Numbered from the stretch's first letter, positions 26,614 through 37,062 are shown. The stretch is DNA of 64,000 bases from Aldehydirespirator sp965200005 (GCA_965200005.1 OZ241331.1:2480001-2544000), one strand, 5' to 3'. The notes: generated from the letters alone by a model not told the origin. Made by a program: numbers and translations.

Positions 26614-28143
26614 TTAGTACCAGGCGTCGGGTGTGGAGTTCTTGGTTTCGTCGATGAAGGCGCGGAGCTCGCGATCGATTGCGTCTTCTATCGGTGGTGG
26701 CTCGTAGTCAGCAAACATCTGTTTCCACTGGCGGTTGGCGCGCTGGGCGATGTCTACGGCACCGTCGTCGGTCCACTGCTCGAACGAGTTGGTGTCTGCG
26801 AGCGTTGACTCGTGGTTGGCCGTTGCGTAGTGACGCAAAGTATGGGCACAGCTCAAATAATTCCCGCCTGGGCCTGCCTCCAGATACGCATCCAGGGCTA
26901 ACTGCTCCTCATTGACTTCAAGTCCACCGAGTTGTTTGTGCAACATGGCGCAACGGTCGAGGTCCATGACGAACTTCTCATAACCGAAAGACAGCCCGCC
27001 TTCGAGCCAGCCTGCAGCGTGAATGACATAGTTGGTGCCTGCCATAATTCCCGCGGACATAGCGTCGACGGATTCCTGCATGGCTTGCCCGTCAGCAACC
27101 TTTGATGCCGTGTAGTGAGCACCGCAACGCAATGGCAGACCGAGTCGCCGTGCCAGTTGACCAACCGCATAGGTCGCCAACGTCGACTCGGCGGTCCCAA
27201 ACGTCGGCGCACCAGATCGCAGATTCATAGTTGTAAGGAAATTGCCGTACACCATCGGTGAGCCCGGCCGGACTAACTGACTCAAAGCGATCCCAGCCAT
27301 TGCTTCAGCATGAGCCTGGGCTACCAACGCGGCAATAGTCACCGGGCCCATCGCACCACCAATAATGAACGGTGAGATCACACAACCCTGATTGGCTCGG
27401 GCATAGGCCTTAAGCGACCCGCTCATCACAGAATCCCAGACCAGCGGGCTGTTCACATTGATGTTGCCCTGAATTACGCAGTGATTTTCCATGAATTCGG
27501 CACCAAAGACCAGTCGGGCCATCGTGATCGAGTCCTCGGCTCGGTCCGGGGCGGTAACAGCTCCCATGAACGGTTTGGTCGACCAACGCAGGTGCGCGTA
27601 TGTCATGTCCAGGTGCCGCTTATTCACAGGCACATCAACCGGCTCACACACTGTGCCTCCAGAGTGGTGAAGCCAAGGCGTGGAAAATGTGAGCTTGACG
27701 ATGGTCTCAAAGTCTTCAAGCGTGGCATACCGTCGGCCGCGATCAAGATCGGTCACGAACGGCGGGCCATAGGCAGGCAGGAACACAACATGATCCCCGC
27801 CAATCGTCAGGCTGGCACCATCTCGCCCATACATCTTGAAACTGCGAGGCGCGCTCGAACACAACTCCGCAGCGAGGCCAGGATCGAAACGGACTCGTTC
27901 ACCCTCAACACGAGCTCCAGCGGTGCGAAACAGCTCCAAGGCCTCGCTGTCACCGCGAAACTCAACACCCACCTTGTCCAGGATGCGATCGGCGTGAGTC
28001 TCGATTGCATCGATTTGTTTGTCTGAAAATGGCTCATAGACCCCGAGTCGGTTCCGCAGAGGCACGCCACGACCATGCATGGGAACTCGCTCATGCCGCC
28101 TGGATCGGCTGCGGCGATGTCGTACTCGAGGGCCTCTGACCAT
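26614..28143 (-). CDS. MttB-family (non-pyrrolysine) methylamine/betaine:corrinoid methyltransferase-like protein
   Basis: The 509-residue protein matches the trimethylamine methyltransferase MttB superfamily: FSDKQIDAIETHADRILDKVGVEF, GGDHVVFLPAYGPPFVTD, VIQGNINVNSPLVWDSVM, then LEVNEEQLALDAYLEAGPGGNYL. There is no in-frame amber codon, so it belongs to the non-pyrrolysine group that includes glycine betaine methyltransferase MtgB. These enzymes move a methyl group from a quaternary or tertiary amine to a corrinoid protein; no corrinoid protein gene is in this window. The longest start is ATG 28143; ATG 28080 (MHGRGVPLRNR) removes an Arg-rich extension and may be better. The GcvT-like gene downstream fits the same pathway. 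Confidence 0.85.
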   Translation of the reverse strand: MVRGPRVRHRRSRSRRHERVPMHGRGVPLRNRLGVYEPFSDKQIDAIETHADRILDKVGVEFRGDSEALELFRTAGARVEGERVRFDPGLAAELCSSAPRSFKMYGRDGASLTIGGDHVVFLPAYGPPFVTDLDRGRRYATLEDFETIVKLTFSTPWLHHSGGTVCEPVDVPVNKRHLDMTYAHLRWSTKPFMGAVTAPDRAEDSITMARLVFGAEFMENHCVIQGNINVNSPLVWDSVMSGSLKAYARANQGCVISPFIIGGAMGPVTIAALVAQAHAEAMAGIALSQLVRPGSPMVYGNFLTTMNLRSGAPTFGTAESTLATYAVGQLARRLGLPLRCGAHYTASKVADGQAMQESVDAMSAGIMAGTNYVIHAAGWLEGGLSFGYEKFVMDLDRCAMLHKQLGGLEVNEEQLALDAYLEAGPGGNYLSCAHTLRHYATANHESTLADTNSFEQWTDDGAVDIAQRANRQWKQMFADYEPPPIEDAIDRELRAFIDETKNSTPDAWY

Positions 28144-28170
28144 TACGACTCTCGCGCAGCCATTCAGTCC

Positions 28171-28193
28171 GACCTGCCTAGTTCAGGTAGGTC
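28171..28193. promoter_or_regulatory. Inverted repeat upstream of the mttB-like gene
   Basis: GACCTGCCT (28171-28179) pairs with AGGTAGGTC (28185-28193) with one mismatch and a five-base spacer. It lies 28 bases upstream of the longest mttB-like start, so an operator is plausible. No regulator gene adjoins it. Confidence 0.45.
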
Positions 28194-28599
28194 AAGCCGC
28201 ACCGCTAAAACCTAACCGAACTCTCCAATCCGAGTGTCTTGACTGAGCGGACGTGAATGTCAAGCATCTTCGGATTCGCGGATGGACTGGTGATGTCGTG
28301 CCGCCTTTCTGACCTGTCGGTCTCAACTGCTCAAGGGATGCATGTACAAGAAATTTCAGAATCGATGCACCCTTACGGCTCGAATCTGAGATGACTCTTA
28401 TGCAGATTGACTGTGCCCTGCAAAATTCCCGACAGATTTGGATGCAGGGCCGGTTGCAAACCACGGTGAACACTACTTGACCGGGGGGGGGGCGTGCCTA
28501 TTGTCGCTTTGGCGCCGGCCGTGCGGGGTTGGTCTTTGGGGGCCGACCAGTCGCGGCCGAGTGTGTTCGGTTAGCAGACTCACTGGGGGAGTGTTGGTT
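28194..28599. other. Upstream region of the secreted-protein gene, with a G10 tract at 28483-28492
   Basis: The 400-base region has no convincing gene. It contains ten consecutive G residues at 28483-28492, about 110 bases before the start of the secreted protein, and GGGGGA at 28585-28590 as its ribosome binding site. A homopolymer in a leader or promoter can vary in length. Confidence 0.5.
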
Positions 28600-31500
28600 G
28601 TGACTGGTCGATATTTGTTGAGAATCTTAACGATGTTTAGCTTGTTTTCGTTGTTGACTGCTGGTTCTGTTGTGGCTGTGCCGCCGGCGTTGTCTGCTGA
28701 TGGTGATGACCCTGTGTCGCTGGAGAGTGTGGATGTGTCCTCGGCTTGGCCTGATGGGTCTGTGATTTCGGCTTCGTTGCGTGTGTACGGAGGTTTGCCG
28801 TCGTATGTGCTGGGTTCGGTTGACGCTGGTGGTGGCACAGTCGCCATTGGTGCTTGGGGTGATAATCCTCGTACAATGACATTTAGTCACACTAATTTTA
28901 GCAATATTGTGCTATCTTAGCAGGTTAACTCTGGTGATTTGACGTATTCATGGAATGATCAGAACCCGCCACCAACAACCACTGCCCCACCAACAACGAC
29001 AGCTCCACCTCCTTCGACGACGGTGGCACCTCCACCGTCAACTACTGCTCCGCCGCCACCGGCTACGACTGTTCCGCCAGTTGCGGGACCGGTTGATGTA
29101 TCGCTGTTGTGGTCTGACGATGTGGCTTTTGGTGTAACGATTCGCACCTACTCCGGGTTGCCGTCGTATCTGCCGGCGAGTCTTGACACTGGCGGTGGCA
29201 CGGTTGAGATCGGTTCCTGGGGTGACAATCCTCGCACGATGGTGTTCTCTCGGGAGAACGAGTACGACGCGACTTTGACTTGGGAAGCCGTGTCGGGAGG
29301 CCTTGTGTGGTCGTTTGTGTCCTCTGCGCCGCCTGATGAACCCGAAGACGATCCCGACGAACCCGAAGATGATCCCGATGAGGATCCTGACGAGCCGGTT
29401 GATCCGGTGTTGCCTCCGGGGGATGACACGATGGGTGTGCCTGCAGCACCGGTGAATGTGTCTGCGATTCGTTTTGGAACCTCTGTTCGTGTTTCTTGGG
29501 AGGTCGGTGCAGACGCTCTGGGGTTCGCGGCTAGCTGGTCAGACTCCGCCGACACCGCTTCCGAGGTTGATACCGAGTCGCTAGTTGATGAGGGTTACGT
29601 GTCGATGACACTCGTCGATGACGTGACAGTGGCGGTTGATGCTGATATGTTTGTGAATGTCTGGGCTCATAACCGGTGGGGTTGGAGCGAACCAACCACA
29701 GTGACCGCCACCAACCCGACATTTGTGGAAGACCTGAATCTTGAAATTGACGAGGAAGACTCAGAGGAAGACGGCTCCGAGCCCGAAGACGGCTCAGATT
29801 CGGAGTCGGTGCGGCTGAGCCCAGCAGCAACTATTGGTGTGGCCCGGTTTGTGGCTTCGTCGCCTACAGCAGGGTTGTTTTCGGTTGTAGCTGGTCCCAC
29901 AGTCGCTCAGGAGGGTGTTTATGTGGAACGCAACGAGTTGCACGAGTTCATAGTGTACGGACTCGGCCCAGATGATCGAGTGGCGACAGCACTAACCCAG
30001 TGGGTAGAAGAAGCCAGCAACACGTGGAAGTGGCCCAAGTACAAGTCTTTTGGGACGTTCCCCGACGACTGGGGACCCTCCGATTACGGGACTCACACTT
30101 CAAATCACAAGCCATGGGACTATACGTGGAAGAAGCACTCCAGCAAGGCGTACACGTGGGAATCCACGAATCACAGTTCGCTAGGTACAAGCAAGGTCAC
30201 GATTGAAACCCTGAACCCCGACTGCGGACTCCCCAAGACATGTGACCCAACCGATATCGTCACCCAAACCTCAGGCATCTACAAATGCGAATCAGGTACC
30301 ACCAACGGTTACAACATCGAATTCTTCGAAGCCCATACCGCGTCGTATGTGCAATATGAGGGTCAGAGCACACCAGGCGACCTTGCCGACGATGTGTACA
30401 AGTTCATCCGCCCCACCCGCATGTTCGATCCAGACAAATACGACGAAATGATCTGGACCTATGACACCAACAGCAACACGGTCGGAACGAATGACTTCGC
30501 AAGATGCGCCGGCATGACCAACACATGCACCGGCACCTGCAACTATGCATTCCTAGACAAAATCGCCTACCCAGGCCGCGTATACGTACCACCACGAATG
30601 AATCCGATGATTGCTGATGCTTTGTGGACTAACGCGATTGACATCTCTGGAGTAGCGAACGGGGCGACGATCTACCTTGAGCATCGCTACGAAGATCGAC
30701 AGTTCGTGGTTGATGAGACTAACACGGGGGCCGCCGACAACTACTTTCCGACGGGTGTTCGTTTAGATGCAAATAGTAATGAGATTGACTACTTCCGGAT
30801 TGGGAGTGAAGAGGACTTGAAGTTCGGAGCGCATTATCGGGTTGTGGTAGAAGCTGATGGTATCCCTGGGATGAGTAATGGTGATTTCTGGCTTAAGTGG
30901 TTGGAGGACTCGCCTGGCCCTCCCCATTCTCCCAGGTTCGAGGATCATTACGTGTGGATAGCACCTGAGCTCATTGTTCATGACATTGACGTTGGATTCA
31001 CGCAGATCGGTTGGGAAATCAAACAGTCCGAAAACCGGAATACTCGCATCTATTACCGCGAGCAGGGCGCGCCAATCTACGAATTCACGGACGTTGGCAT
31101 GGATGGTTACATACGGGTGGTTACCGGCCTAAAGCCTGGCACCAACTACGAGTATTACCTGTGGTGGGAAAGCGAAGACACGTATCACAATCATGGCTCT
31201 CGTCCGGTAACTGTTGCTACACTAACGCGGTTAACTCCAGAGTTCACGCCGATGAGACACTCTGACTTTGACTCTCTGTCAAGTGATCATGTCGCTGTCA
31301 AGATAGATGGCCTTGAATATGGCGACTATGTGCAGGCGAGAGTTTACAAGGATGATGGAACTCCAGAAGAGTGGGCCAGCGAAGGACAATCACGAGCATT
31401 GTGGTCGGACGGCACAAAGACTGAGTTTCGTGACGTTGGGCTGCTACAAGGCTACTCTGGCAATCTTCGGGTAGAGAGAGGTATCAAGAGTACCGACGAC

Positions 31501-32481
31501 CTGGGTTATACGTTTGGGTTCCATCCCGGTTCGGTCACGAACCCGCGAATCGACTTACGAGTAGTTCGCGATTCCACTGATTACTACGTCTGGTCGTTCA
31601 TACCTGATCACGCAGATGTGAAGAGTGCTGCTGCGTTGATCGGTGATGACAATAGGCTGGTCGTGACTGGTATTAAATCGTCGATCACTAATGTTGCGTA
31701 TAAGCGTGTGGCTACGGGTTCGACGTTGGTGATTTCGGGTGCATCGATTTCTGGTGGTCGTGCCAAGATTGCTATGCCAGCACCAGCAGGTGCTAGCCAG
31801 CACGAATACGAGGTGTATTTGTGTGAGAACAGTACTTGTAGTACCTCACACAAGCTAGAAGGCACTGTTGAGACCCGAGCGCGGTTGAGCAGTGGCACGA
31901 TGGCTGTGCAGTTGCCTAGGTTCAGTCATGCTGCGAACGGGGACAAGACATTCGAATTCACGTTCTTTGATCCTGACGCTAACATCGGCACCGAGATCAT
32001 GGTCAGCACAGACGGTCTCAGCATCGATGAGATCGACCTACCACCTGATAATCCGGGTGGCCATCCGTTCTATTGCAACCGTGGCTGTTATAAGACCGAC
32101 CGGATAGATGTCACAGTCAACTGGGAGCCCGCACTAGCAGGCCTCAAACAAGGCAACCACCGAACAGACCTCGTCAGCGTTCACGAACTTGACTCTTCAC
32201 GTGCCGGATCATTTAGGCATTCGCTGTCGGATGGAACCCGGCCACCAAACGAAACAGTCCAGGCATCGCTAGTACGCATCCGCAAACCAGGCCACGCTGT
32301 TGAATATTACGTATGTGTTGGAGCGCACCGATCCTATTGGGATGGCGGAGGGCTCTCAAGAGAACTCAGCACTATGAAGATCGCAGGCGGAGTCTGCTCG
32401 CCAACCATCCCCACATCAACCATCACAGCATGCCCCTACCCACGAATCGCCTTAGGTGGCGACACCAACTGCAAGATGTAA
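28600..32481 (+). pseudogene. Large secreted multi-domain surface protein with an internal TAG
   Basis: The GTG start at 28600 has GGGGGA nine bases upstream. A signal peptide (RYLLRILTMFSLFSLLTAGSVV, then ALSA) is followed by a repeat domain of about 70 residues (GGLPSYVLGSVDAGGG...WGDNPRTM). TAG 28918-28920 ends the frame at codon 107, but the same frame goes on for 1187 residues. These comprise a Pro/Thr linker (PPTTTAPP type), a second copy of the domain (SGLPSYLPASLDTGGG...WGDNPRTM), an acidic DEPEDDPDEP stretch, a fibronectin III-like domain, a Cys-rich central part and further FnIII-like repeats. Aligning the two copies places the stop exactly on a conserved Trp (LTWEAVSGG versus LS-stop-QVNSGD), so TGG to TAG is likely. 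The product was probably exported and cell-wall-associated. No catalytic site is seen. Confidence 0.7.
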
Positions 32482-32563
32482 CGGTCCGACTAACGGCAGC
32501 CATGGCAGCGGGCTCGGGACATCCTGAAGATGCTGGCGGCGGTGCCGCGACAACGACGGCGGG

Positions 32564-33847
32564 TTAGGTGCTGATGTTGCTGTAGCGGCGTACGCGGATG
32601 TCGGCTTGGGCTTGGTGGCCGGCGAAGTTCTCAATGGCGCACAGGCGACTGCAGTACTCGCCGATCAACACGCTTGAGGCGGGATCAGTAACTCGCTGAT
32701 ACGTGACGGTCTTGATGAACTTGCCCACCCAAAGGCCACCCGTGTAGCGAGCTGCGCCTTGGGTGGGCAACGTGTGGTTGGTGCCGATCACCTTGTCGCC
32801 ATAGGAGACATTGGTCATCGGGCCGAGGAACATGGCGCCATAGTTGGTGAGGTTGGCGAGGAAATAGTCGTCGTCGTTGGTCATCACCTGGACGTGCTCA
32901 AACGCCAGGTCGTTTGCCAGTGCGAGCATCTCGGCATTGTCTTCGCACACGATCACCCGGCCGTAATCGGCCCATGACTTTGACGCGATATCGGCAGTGG
33001 GCAGTGTCTCAAGTTGCGTCTCAACCTCATCGAGAGTGTCAAGTCCTAGCTGACGAGACGTCGTTAGTAGTACTGCGGGCGATGTTGGGCCGTGCTCGGC
33101 TTGGCCTAACAGGTCGGTTGCGCAGACCTCGCCGTCGACAGTGTCATCGGCTAGCAGCAAGGTCTCGGTGGGCCCCGCCGGAAGATCAATGCCGACCCGT
33201 CCATATAGCTGGCGCTTTGCTTCGGCGACGAAGGCATTGCCAGGCCCCACCAGCACGTCCACAGGGTCAACGAACTCCGTGCCGAGCGCCATGGATGCCA
33301 CGGCTTGAACACCACCGAGCAGGTAGATCTCATCGGCACCAGCGAGATGCATTGCCGTCACTGTCTCGGCAGGTACGGCGCCGCTGATGGGCGGGGTGCA
33401 GGCAGCAATGCGAGGCACTCCAGCCACCTTCGCCGTGAGCACGCTCATGTGCGCAGAGGCAACCATCGGATAGCGGCCGCCGGGTACGTACGCCCCGACC
33501 GAGGAGACAGGTATGTTCTTGTGTCCCAGCGTGACACCGGGCAGCGTCTCGACTTCGAGATCGTTGATTGTCTCGAGCTGAGCCTTGGCAAAGTTGCGTA
33601 TCTGGGTTTGAGCAAAGCGGATGTCATCGACCGTCGATGGGTCAACGCCGGCGATGATCTCGTCGATCTGGTCGGCTGTGAGCTGGAAGCTGTCGGGCTC
33701 CCAATTGTCGAACCTCGACGACATTTCACGGACGGCAACTTCGCCGCGCCTTTCGATGTCTGCAAGCAACGCGTGAACCCGAGCCGTTAGTTCCGGGTCG
33801 GCTCCGTGAGCCTGCTTAGCAGTTGCGTCCTTAAGTATCTCAGCCAT
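32564..33847 (-). CDS. Histidinol-dehydrogenase-family enzyme, HpsN-like (sulfopropanediol dehydrogenase)
   Basis: The gene encodes 427 residues from ATG 33847, matching the normal HisD length; the longer open frame to 34216 overlaps the next gene and is not used. HisD features are present: GPGNAFVAEAKRQL, Q249-A-E-H252 (zinc and catalysis), FEH with Glu317-His318, and Asp351 in YGDKVIGTNH. The C-terminal GTNHTLPTQGAARYTGGLWVGKF segment differs from biosynthetic HisD (GPNHVLPT...FSSGLSV) and resembles HpsN, which oxidises 2,3-dihydroxypropane-1-sulfonate to sulfolactate with NAD. No other his genes are near, and a sulfonate-type ABC transporter lies at 40.5-43.3 kb. It overlaps the upstream unknown gene by eight bases. 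Confidence 0.75.
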   Translation of the reverse strand: MAEILKDATAKQAHGADPELTARVHALLADIERRGEVAVREMSSRFDNWEPDSFQLTADQIDEIIAGVDPSTVDDIRFAQTQIRNFAKAQLETINDLEVETLPGVTLGHKNIPVSSVGAYVPGGRYPMVASAHMSVLTAKVAGVPRIAACTPPISGAVPAETVTAMHLAGADEIYLLGGVQAVASMALGTEFVDPVDVLVGPGNAFVAEAKRQLYGRVGIDLPAGPTETLLLADDTVDGEVCATDLLGQAEHGPTSPAVLLTTSRQLGLDTLDEVETQLETLPTADIASKSWADYGRVIVCEDNAEMLALANDLAFEHVQVMTNDDDYFLANLTNYGAMFLGPMTNVSYGDKVIGTNHTLPTQGAARYTGGLWVGKFIKTVTYQRVTDPASSVLIGEYCSRLCAIENFAGHQAQADIRVRRYSNIST

Positions 33848-35099
33848 CGTCAAACCTGTGTAGTTGCTTTCTGCGGCGCACTCTAGTGAATACGTAGTCA
33901 AGCCACCGCCGACCCGTGGCCACCCCTCGAAGAAGCGGGTTCCGGGCTCCGCGTTCACTTGCGATCGAGCAACCGTGCGCGGGGCCGCAGCCGTCGTCGG
34001 CTCCGCGCTCTTGACTCTCGCCAAGTCGTGCTGCCGATATCGGTCGGCGTCCCAAGAGTTCGTCGAGGTGGATTCGGTCTCGTTGTTGACGCTCCTCCTC
34101 GTCGCCGATGCGTACCGTCGATGGGCTCCCGTCTTCGAGCTCCCACGGAATGAAAGGAGGAAGAGCCGGCTCGGGTTCGCCAAAGACATCGGCGAGCCAA
34201 TGCGTGCGTTCGGCAAACCAGTAGCGCAGCATCGTCACGTCACCGTCGTCGAGGTCGGTGATGCAACCCTCAGAAGTGATGAACCCCGCCCAGCTGAGAT
34301 GAACAGCGTCATAGTGTTCTGCTACGGATCGCCAGTCCGGTACAAGCTGATTCCTCATCGTGCGACGAGATGCGCGCTGCCCGGGAGTATTGAACAGCAA
34401 CTCCAGACCGTCATGATCTAGGTGATGGCGGTCTCGGTTGATGCTTGGCAGTTCCCAACATTCCGAGCGTGAAGCGGCTTGACGTGGATGGGCTACGACG
34501 AGGTTGGCCCAGTCCTCGGGTCGGTTGATCTCGTAGATCCTCACACCGGGTTTGGGCGGCAGGTGCCAGCGGGTTAAGGGGCCGTCCCACATCTCCCAGG
34601 CGGATGCGATCTGGGCATGCGCGAACGGGGGCGGATCGCTGACCGTCCACAGGCCTGCCCAAGTGAACTGACCCGCGTAGTAGACATGTTCGTAGTTCTG
34701 AAACAAAGGTGCTGTCGTGTGTTGCCACAACGAGGTAGTCGTCCACCACTGTTGTGCGGCACCGTCGAACTGGTTGTGTAACTCATCGCCGAATCGCTCC
34801 GAGATTGCACAAGCAATCGGTGCCCGTTGCGACGCATCCCGATACGCCTCTGCGGCTGTGCGTTGCGGTTCGACCCAAGGTCCGGCATCGATGACCGAGC
34901 AGTAAACGACAAGGTCAATGAACTCACCGAAGGGCATCGTCTCGACCAGCGCGACAGCAGCTTCAACGCCGCGTGGTGACGTATCCGGGAGGTTGTGGCA
35001 CGTGTCCCGGTGAATGGCGCAAGACTCCAACCGCCCCAGCAGCACAACCCCGATTGGCGCCTCCAGAATCGCCTCAACAAACCCATCCGTGTTGGTCAC
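33840..35099 (-). CDS. Uncharacterised protein preceding the HpsN-like gene
   Basis: The 419-residue protein has no motif I recognise. It is rich in Trp, His and Arg, with an aromatic central part (FDGAAQQWWTTTSLWQHTTAP and YYAGQFTWAGLWTV). The C-terminal 80 residues are basic and low-complexity (RIGDEEERQQRDRIHLDELL, then VRRRKQLHRFDDG). It has no signal peptide or membrane segment. Its stop lies inside the start of the HpsN-like gene (33840-33847), so the two are coupled and may share a pathway. The start could be ATG 35099. Confidence 0.55.
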   Translation of the reverse strand: MTNTDGFVEAILEAPIGVVLLGRLESCAIHRDTCHNLPDTSPRGVEAAVALVETMPFGEFIDLVVYCSVIDAGPWVEPQRTAAEAYRDASQRAPIACAISERFGDELHNQFDGAAQQWWTTTSLWQHTTAPLFQNYEHVYYAGQFTWAGLWTVSDPPPFAHAQIASAWEMWDGPLTRWHLPPKPGVRIYEINRPEDWANLVVAHPRQAASRSECWELPSINRDRHHLDHDGLELLFNTPGQRASRRTMRNQLVPDWRSVAEHYDAVHLSWAGFITSEGCITDLDDGDVTMLRYWFAERTHWLADVFGEPEPALPPFIPWELEDGSPSTVRIGDEEERQQRDRIHLDELLGRRPISAARLGESQERGADDGCGPAHGCSIASERGARNPLLRGVATGRRWLDYVFTRVRRRKQLHRFDDG

Positions 35100-35275
35100 A
35101 TAAGCCCCCGCTTCATCAGCACCACATCATGCTGACACGCCACACCACCACCCCGCCGCGCAATGAGGCCACTCAGTCCGCCATCACGCAACTTCAATCC
35201 ATTGACTCCGGTAGAGTTAGAATATTCATGCAATAGGTGTGAATTGATAGCATTAGGTATCGCAGGAGGTAGGTG

Positions 35276-35497
35276 ATGACTGACATATTGATTCGAGATG
35301 TCCCTGACGAGGTGCTGGAAGCGATTGATGAGCGGGCGAGACGTGCTGGAGTCGCACGAGGCAGATATTTGCTTCGTGTTCTGGAGCGCGAGTTCGTGGG
35401 TGAGCCTGGCGAGGTGAGCATTGATGACCTCCGGCGGGCCGCCGTCCTTGCAAAGGATCTGGCAGATCCGGCCGTCATGTCAGGGGCGTGGTCGTAA
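35276..35497 (+). CDS. Ribbon-helix-helix antitoxin-like protein (VapB/FitA type), probably orphan
   Basis: The 73-residue protein starts at ATG 35276 with AGGAGGT five to six bases upstream; GTG 35273 is an alternative. Residues 3-45 (DILIRDVPDEVLEAIDERARRAGVARGRYLL) match the Arc/FitA ribbon-helix-helix fold, and the tail DLADPAVMSGAWS is a typical VapB toxin-neutralising segment. The stop codon overlaps the start of a VapC-like frame, which soon loses sense. It therefore looks intact but lacks its toxin. A degraded copy of its 3' end is at 43755-43799. Confidence 0.75.
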   Translation: MTDILIRDVPDEVLEAIDERARRAGVARGRYLLRVLEREFVGEPGEVSIDDLRRAAVLAKDLADPAVMSGAWS

Positions 35498-35700
35498 CGT
35501 CTTGGCTCATCGACAAGTCAGCCATGCAGGACCGGGGTGCTGTGAGTGTCGGGGGTAGTTCAACCCATACGCCTCACATGGCTGCCGAGGCACCGCCGAC
35601 AAGCGACTCGAAACAACTGAACCCCGGGAGCCGCTCAGAGAGCGACCCCTCGGAGTTTTCGATACTCACTATAGCACCACACCCACCCGAAGTGAAGTGA
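35488..35700 (+). pseudogene. VapC/PIN toxin stub behind the antitoxin
   Basis: GTG 35488 overlaps the antitoxin end and gives VVTSWLIDKSAMQDRG, matching the first strand of PIN toxins (SWLIDKSA with catalytic Asp). The following 55 residues no longer resemble a PIN domain, and the frame ends at 35700 instead of running about 130 residues. Most of the toxin has been lost or replaced. Confidence 0.5.
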
Positions 35701-35712
35701 CAGCAGCTAGCA

Positions 35713-36433
35713 ATGATGACACCAGTCTCGCCTGACGATCTTGAGTGCTTGGTCTCTCCGGCACGCTTCAACACGTTCGTGAAGCTCGCCAGCGGCGATC
35801 GGAAGCTTGCCGCCTCTCTCTACACCTGGACCGGTGAGGTCGCAGGTGCGCTCTTCACGGACTTCCGCATTCTTGAGGTCGCAATTCGCAACCTCATCGA
35901 TCGAGCTCTCGCTCGACACGTCGCAGAGGTAGCTCCGCATGTCAGCAAGTGGCCTTGGGACTCCTCATGGTTGCCGGTCGGGGGCCACTGGTGGGACAGT
36001 GGGGCTCGCAAGACCTTGACAAATGCACGACGTCACGCAGGAGGGCTTAACGCACCTCACGGCGCAATAGTTGCCCAGTTGCCGTTTCGGCTTCTGGCGT
36101 TACATGCTCGGGGGGCGATACGAGGAGTCCTTCTGGAATACGGCACTCGACGCAGCGTTCATAGGATTGCCAGGCCACGCCCCGGGCGACCGACGCAACT
36201 GCCTTGAGCAGTCGGTAATCAACCTTCACAGGCTTCGTAATCGGCTAGCCCACCATGAGCCGATATCCAAGCCCTGGACTCGCAAGGTCCCGGGCGGCGC
36301 TCTGAAGTCGTTTACTCTTGATGATCTCTACAGCGACCTTGTGCGAGTTCTCGCTTGGACAACGCCGAGCCACGCAGCAGCACTTCTGGCTGACTCCAGA
36401 GTGCCTGCGCTACTTGAACGTCGCCCCGTCTAG
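35713..36433 (+). pseudogene. Abi-like (abortive infection, HEPN-type) gene with a frameshift
   Basis: ATG 35713 leads into SARFNTFVKLASGDRKLAASLY, then WTGEVAGALFTDFRILEVAIRN, the N-terminus of the Abi-like HEPN family. At about 36080 the frame is lost: LPFRLLALH in one frame, while the next frame gives FGFWRYMLGGRYEESFW and continues to the HEPN motif LHRLRNRLAHHEP (Arg-x4-His) and a proper C-terminus at 36433. Removing one T from the TTT near 36085 restores a protein of about 239 residues. The family contains RNase-like toxins that act on phage infection. It could be a real mutation or a homopolymer read error. Confidence 0.65.
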
Positions 36434-36568
36434 AACAACTCTCCGGTCGATCAGGTCTGTTCGTCCCGTCTTGATCTCATGAGGGTGGGTCCGGTGTCGG
36501 AGGCGCAAGACTTAGGTAGGTAAGAGTCATTGTGATAAAATATATGTATTGGAATTAAATGTAAATAT
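36434..36568. other. AT-rich gap
   Basis: The 135 bases include a markedly AT-rich stretch (36530-36565) unlike the surroundings. There is no gene. Confidence 0.4.
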
Positions 36569-37062
36569 CTGTCGGAGCTTCTCAACGAGGAGAAGGGCCA
36601 CATCGTTCGGCAGTGGATTGATGAGGGCGTTTATCCGTTCAGCGGCAGCGCCACCTAGTCGTCGAACTAAAGAGACCCGGAACCCTGACGATGGATCACT
36701 ACGGTCAGGTGGCTGGGTATGCAACAGCGATCACCCAGCACGCTGCAGTCGCCGGCACAGCAACTGAATGGGACTTCTGGTTAGTTGGCACTGATTTGGA
36801 CCGTGTCATCGAAAATGAGCGCGACTCCTCAGGCTTGCGTACTGGGTTCGTCAAGAGCTACGACAATCATCGGCTTTGGATAATCCGATGGGGCGAACTC
36901 ATTGATTCGCTTCGCCGGAAATACGAGAGTTACCGAGCGGAACTTGACCTCGTTCCAACTAGGTCAAGCGGGCTTCAGTACCTACGCCGAACTCATGATG
37001 AGTACATTCCGAACAGCATCCGCAGGAGTACGACACAGAAGGACTCCACTCGCTCCGCCTAG
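36569..37062 (+). pseudogene. 3' remnant of a large ATPase-type gene (C-terminal ELKRP/nuclease-like domain)
   Basis: Two frames together give LLNEEKGHIVRQWIDEGVYPF, then VVELKRPGTLTMDHYGQVAGYAT, then WDFWLVGTDLDRVIE, WIIRWGELIDSLR, and GLQYLRRTHDEYIP. This resembles the C-terminus of large bacterial ATP-binding (GHKL-type) proteins that end in a PD-(D/E)xK-like ELKRP domain. The N-terminal ATPase part is absent, and the frame changes near 36655. It is a decayed fragment, likely from an old mobile or defence gene. Confidence 0.5.

Noticed and set aside
28918..28920. TAG read as pyrrolysine, given an MttB-family gene nearby
   Set aside because: The MttB-like gene has no amber codon, no Pyl genes are visible, and the stop aligns on a conserved Trp.
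28959..29900. Minus-strand Gly/Ser-rich frames opposite the secreted protein
   Set aside because: They are antisense shadows of the Pro/Thr and Asp/Glu repeats.
32564..33847. Histidine biosynthesis hisD
   Set aside because: The C-terminal motif is HpsN-type and no other his gene is present.
32564..34216. Longer 550-residue reading of the HisD-family gene
   Set aside because: The extra 123 N-terminal residues overlap the unrelated upstream gene and are low-complexity. ATG 33847 gives the normal family length.
36549..36767. 72-residue plus-strand frame in the remnant region
   Set aside because: It cuts across the better-supported ATPase remnant frames and has no sense of its own.
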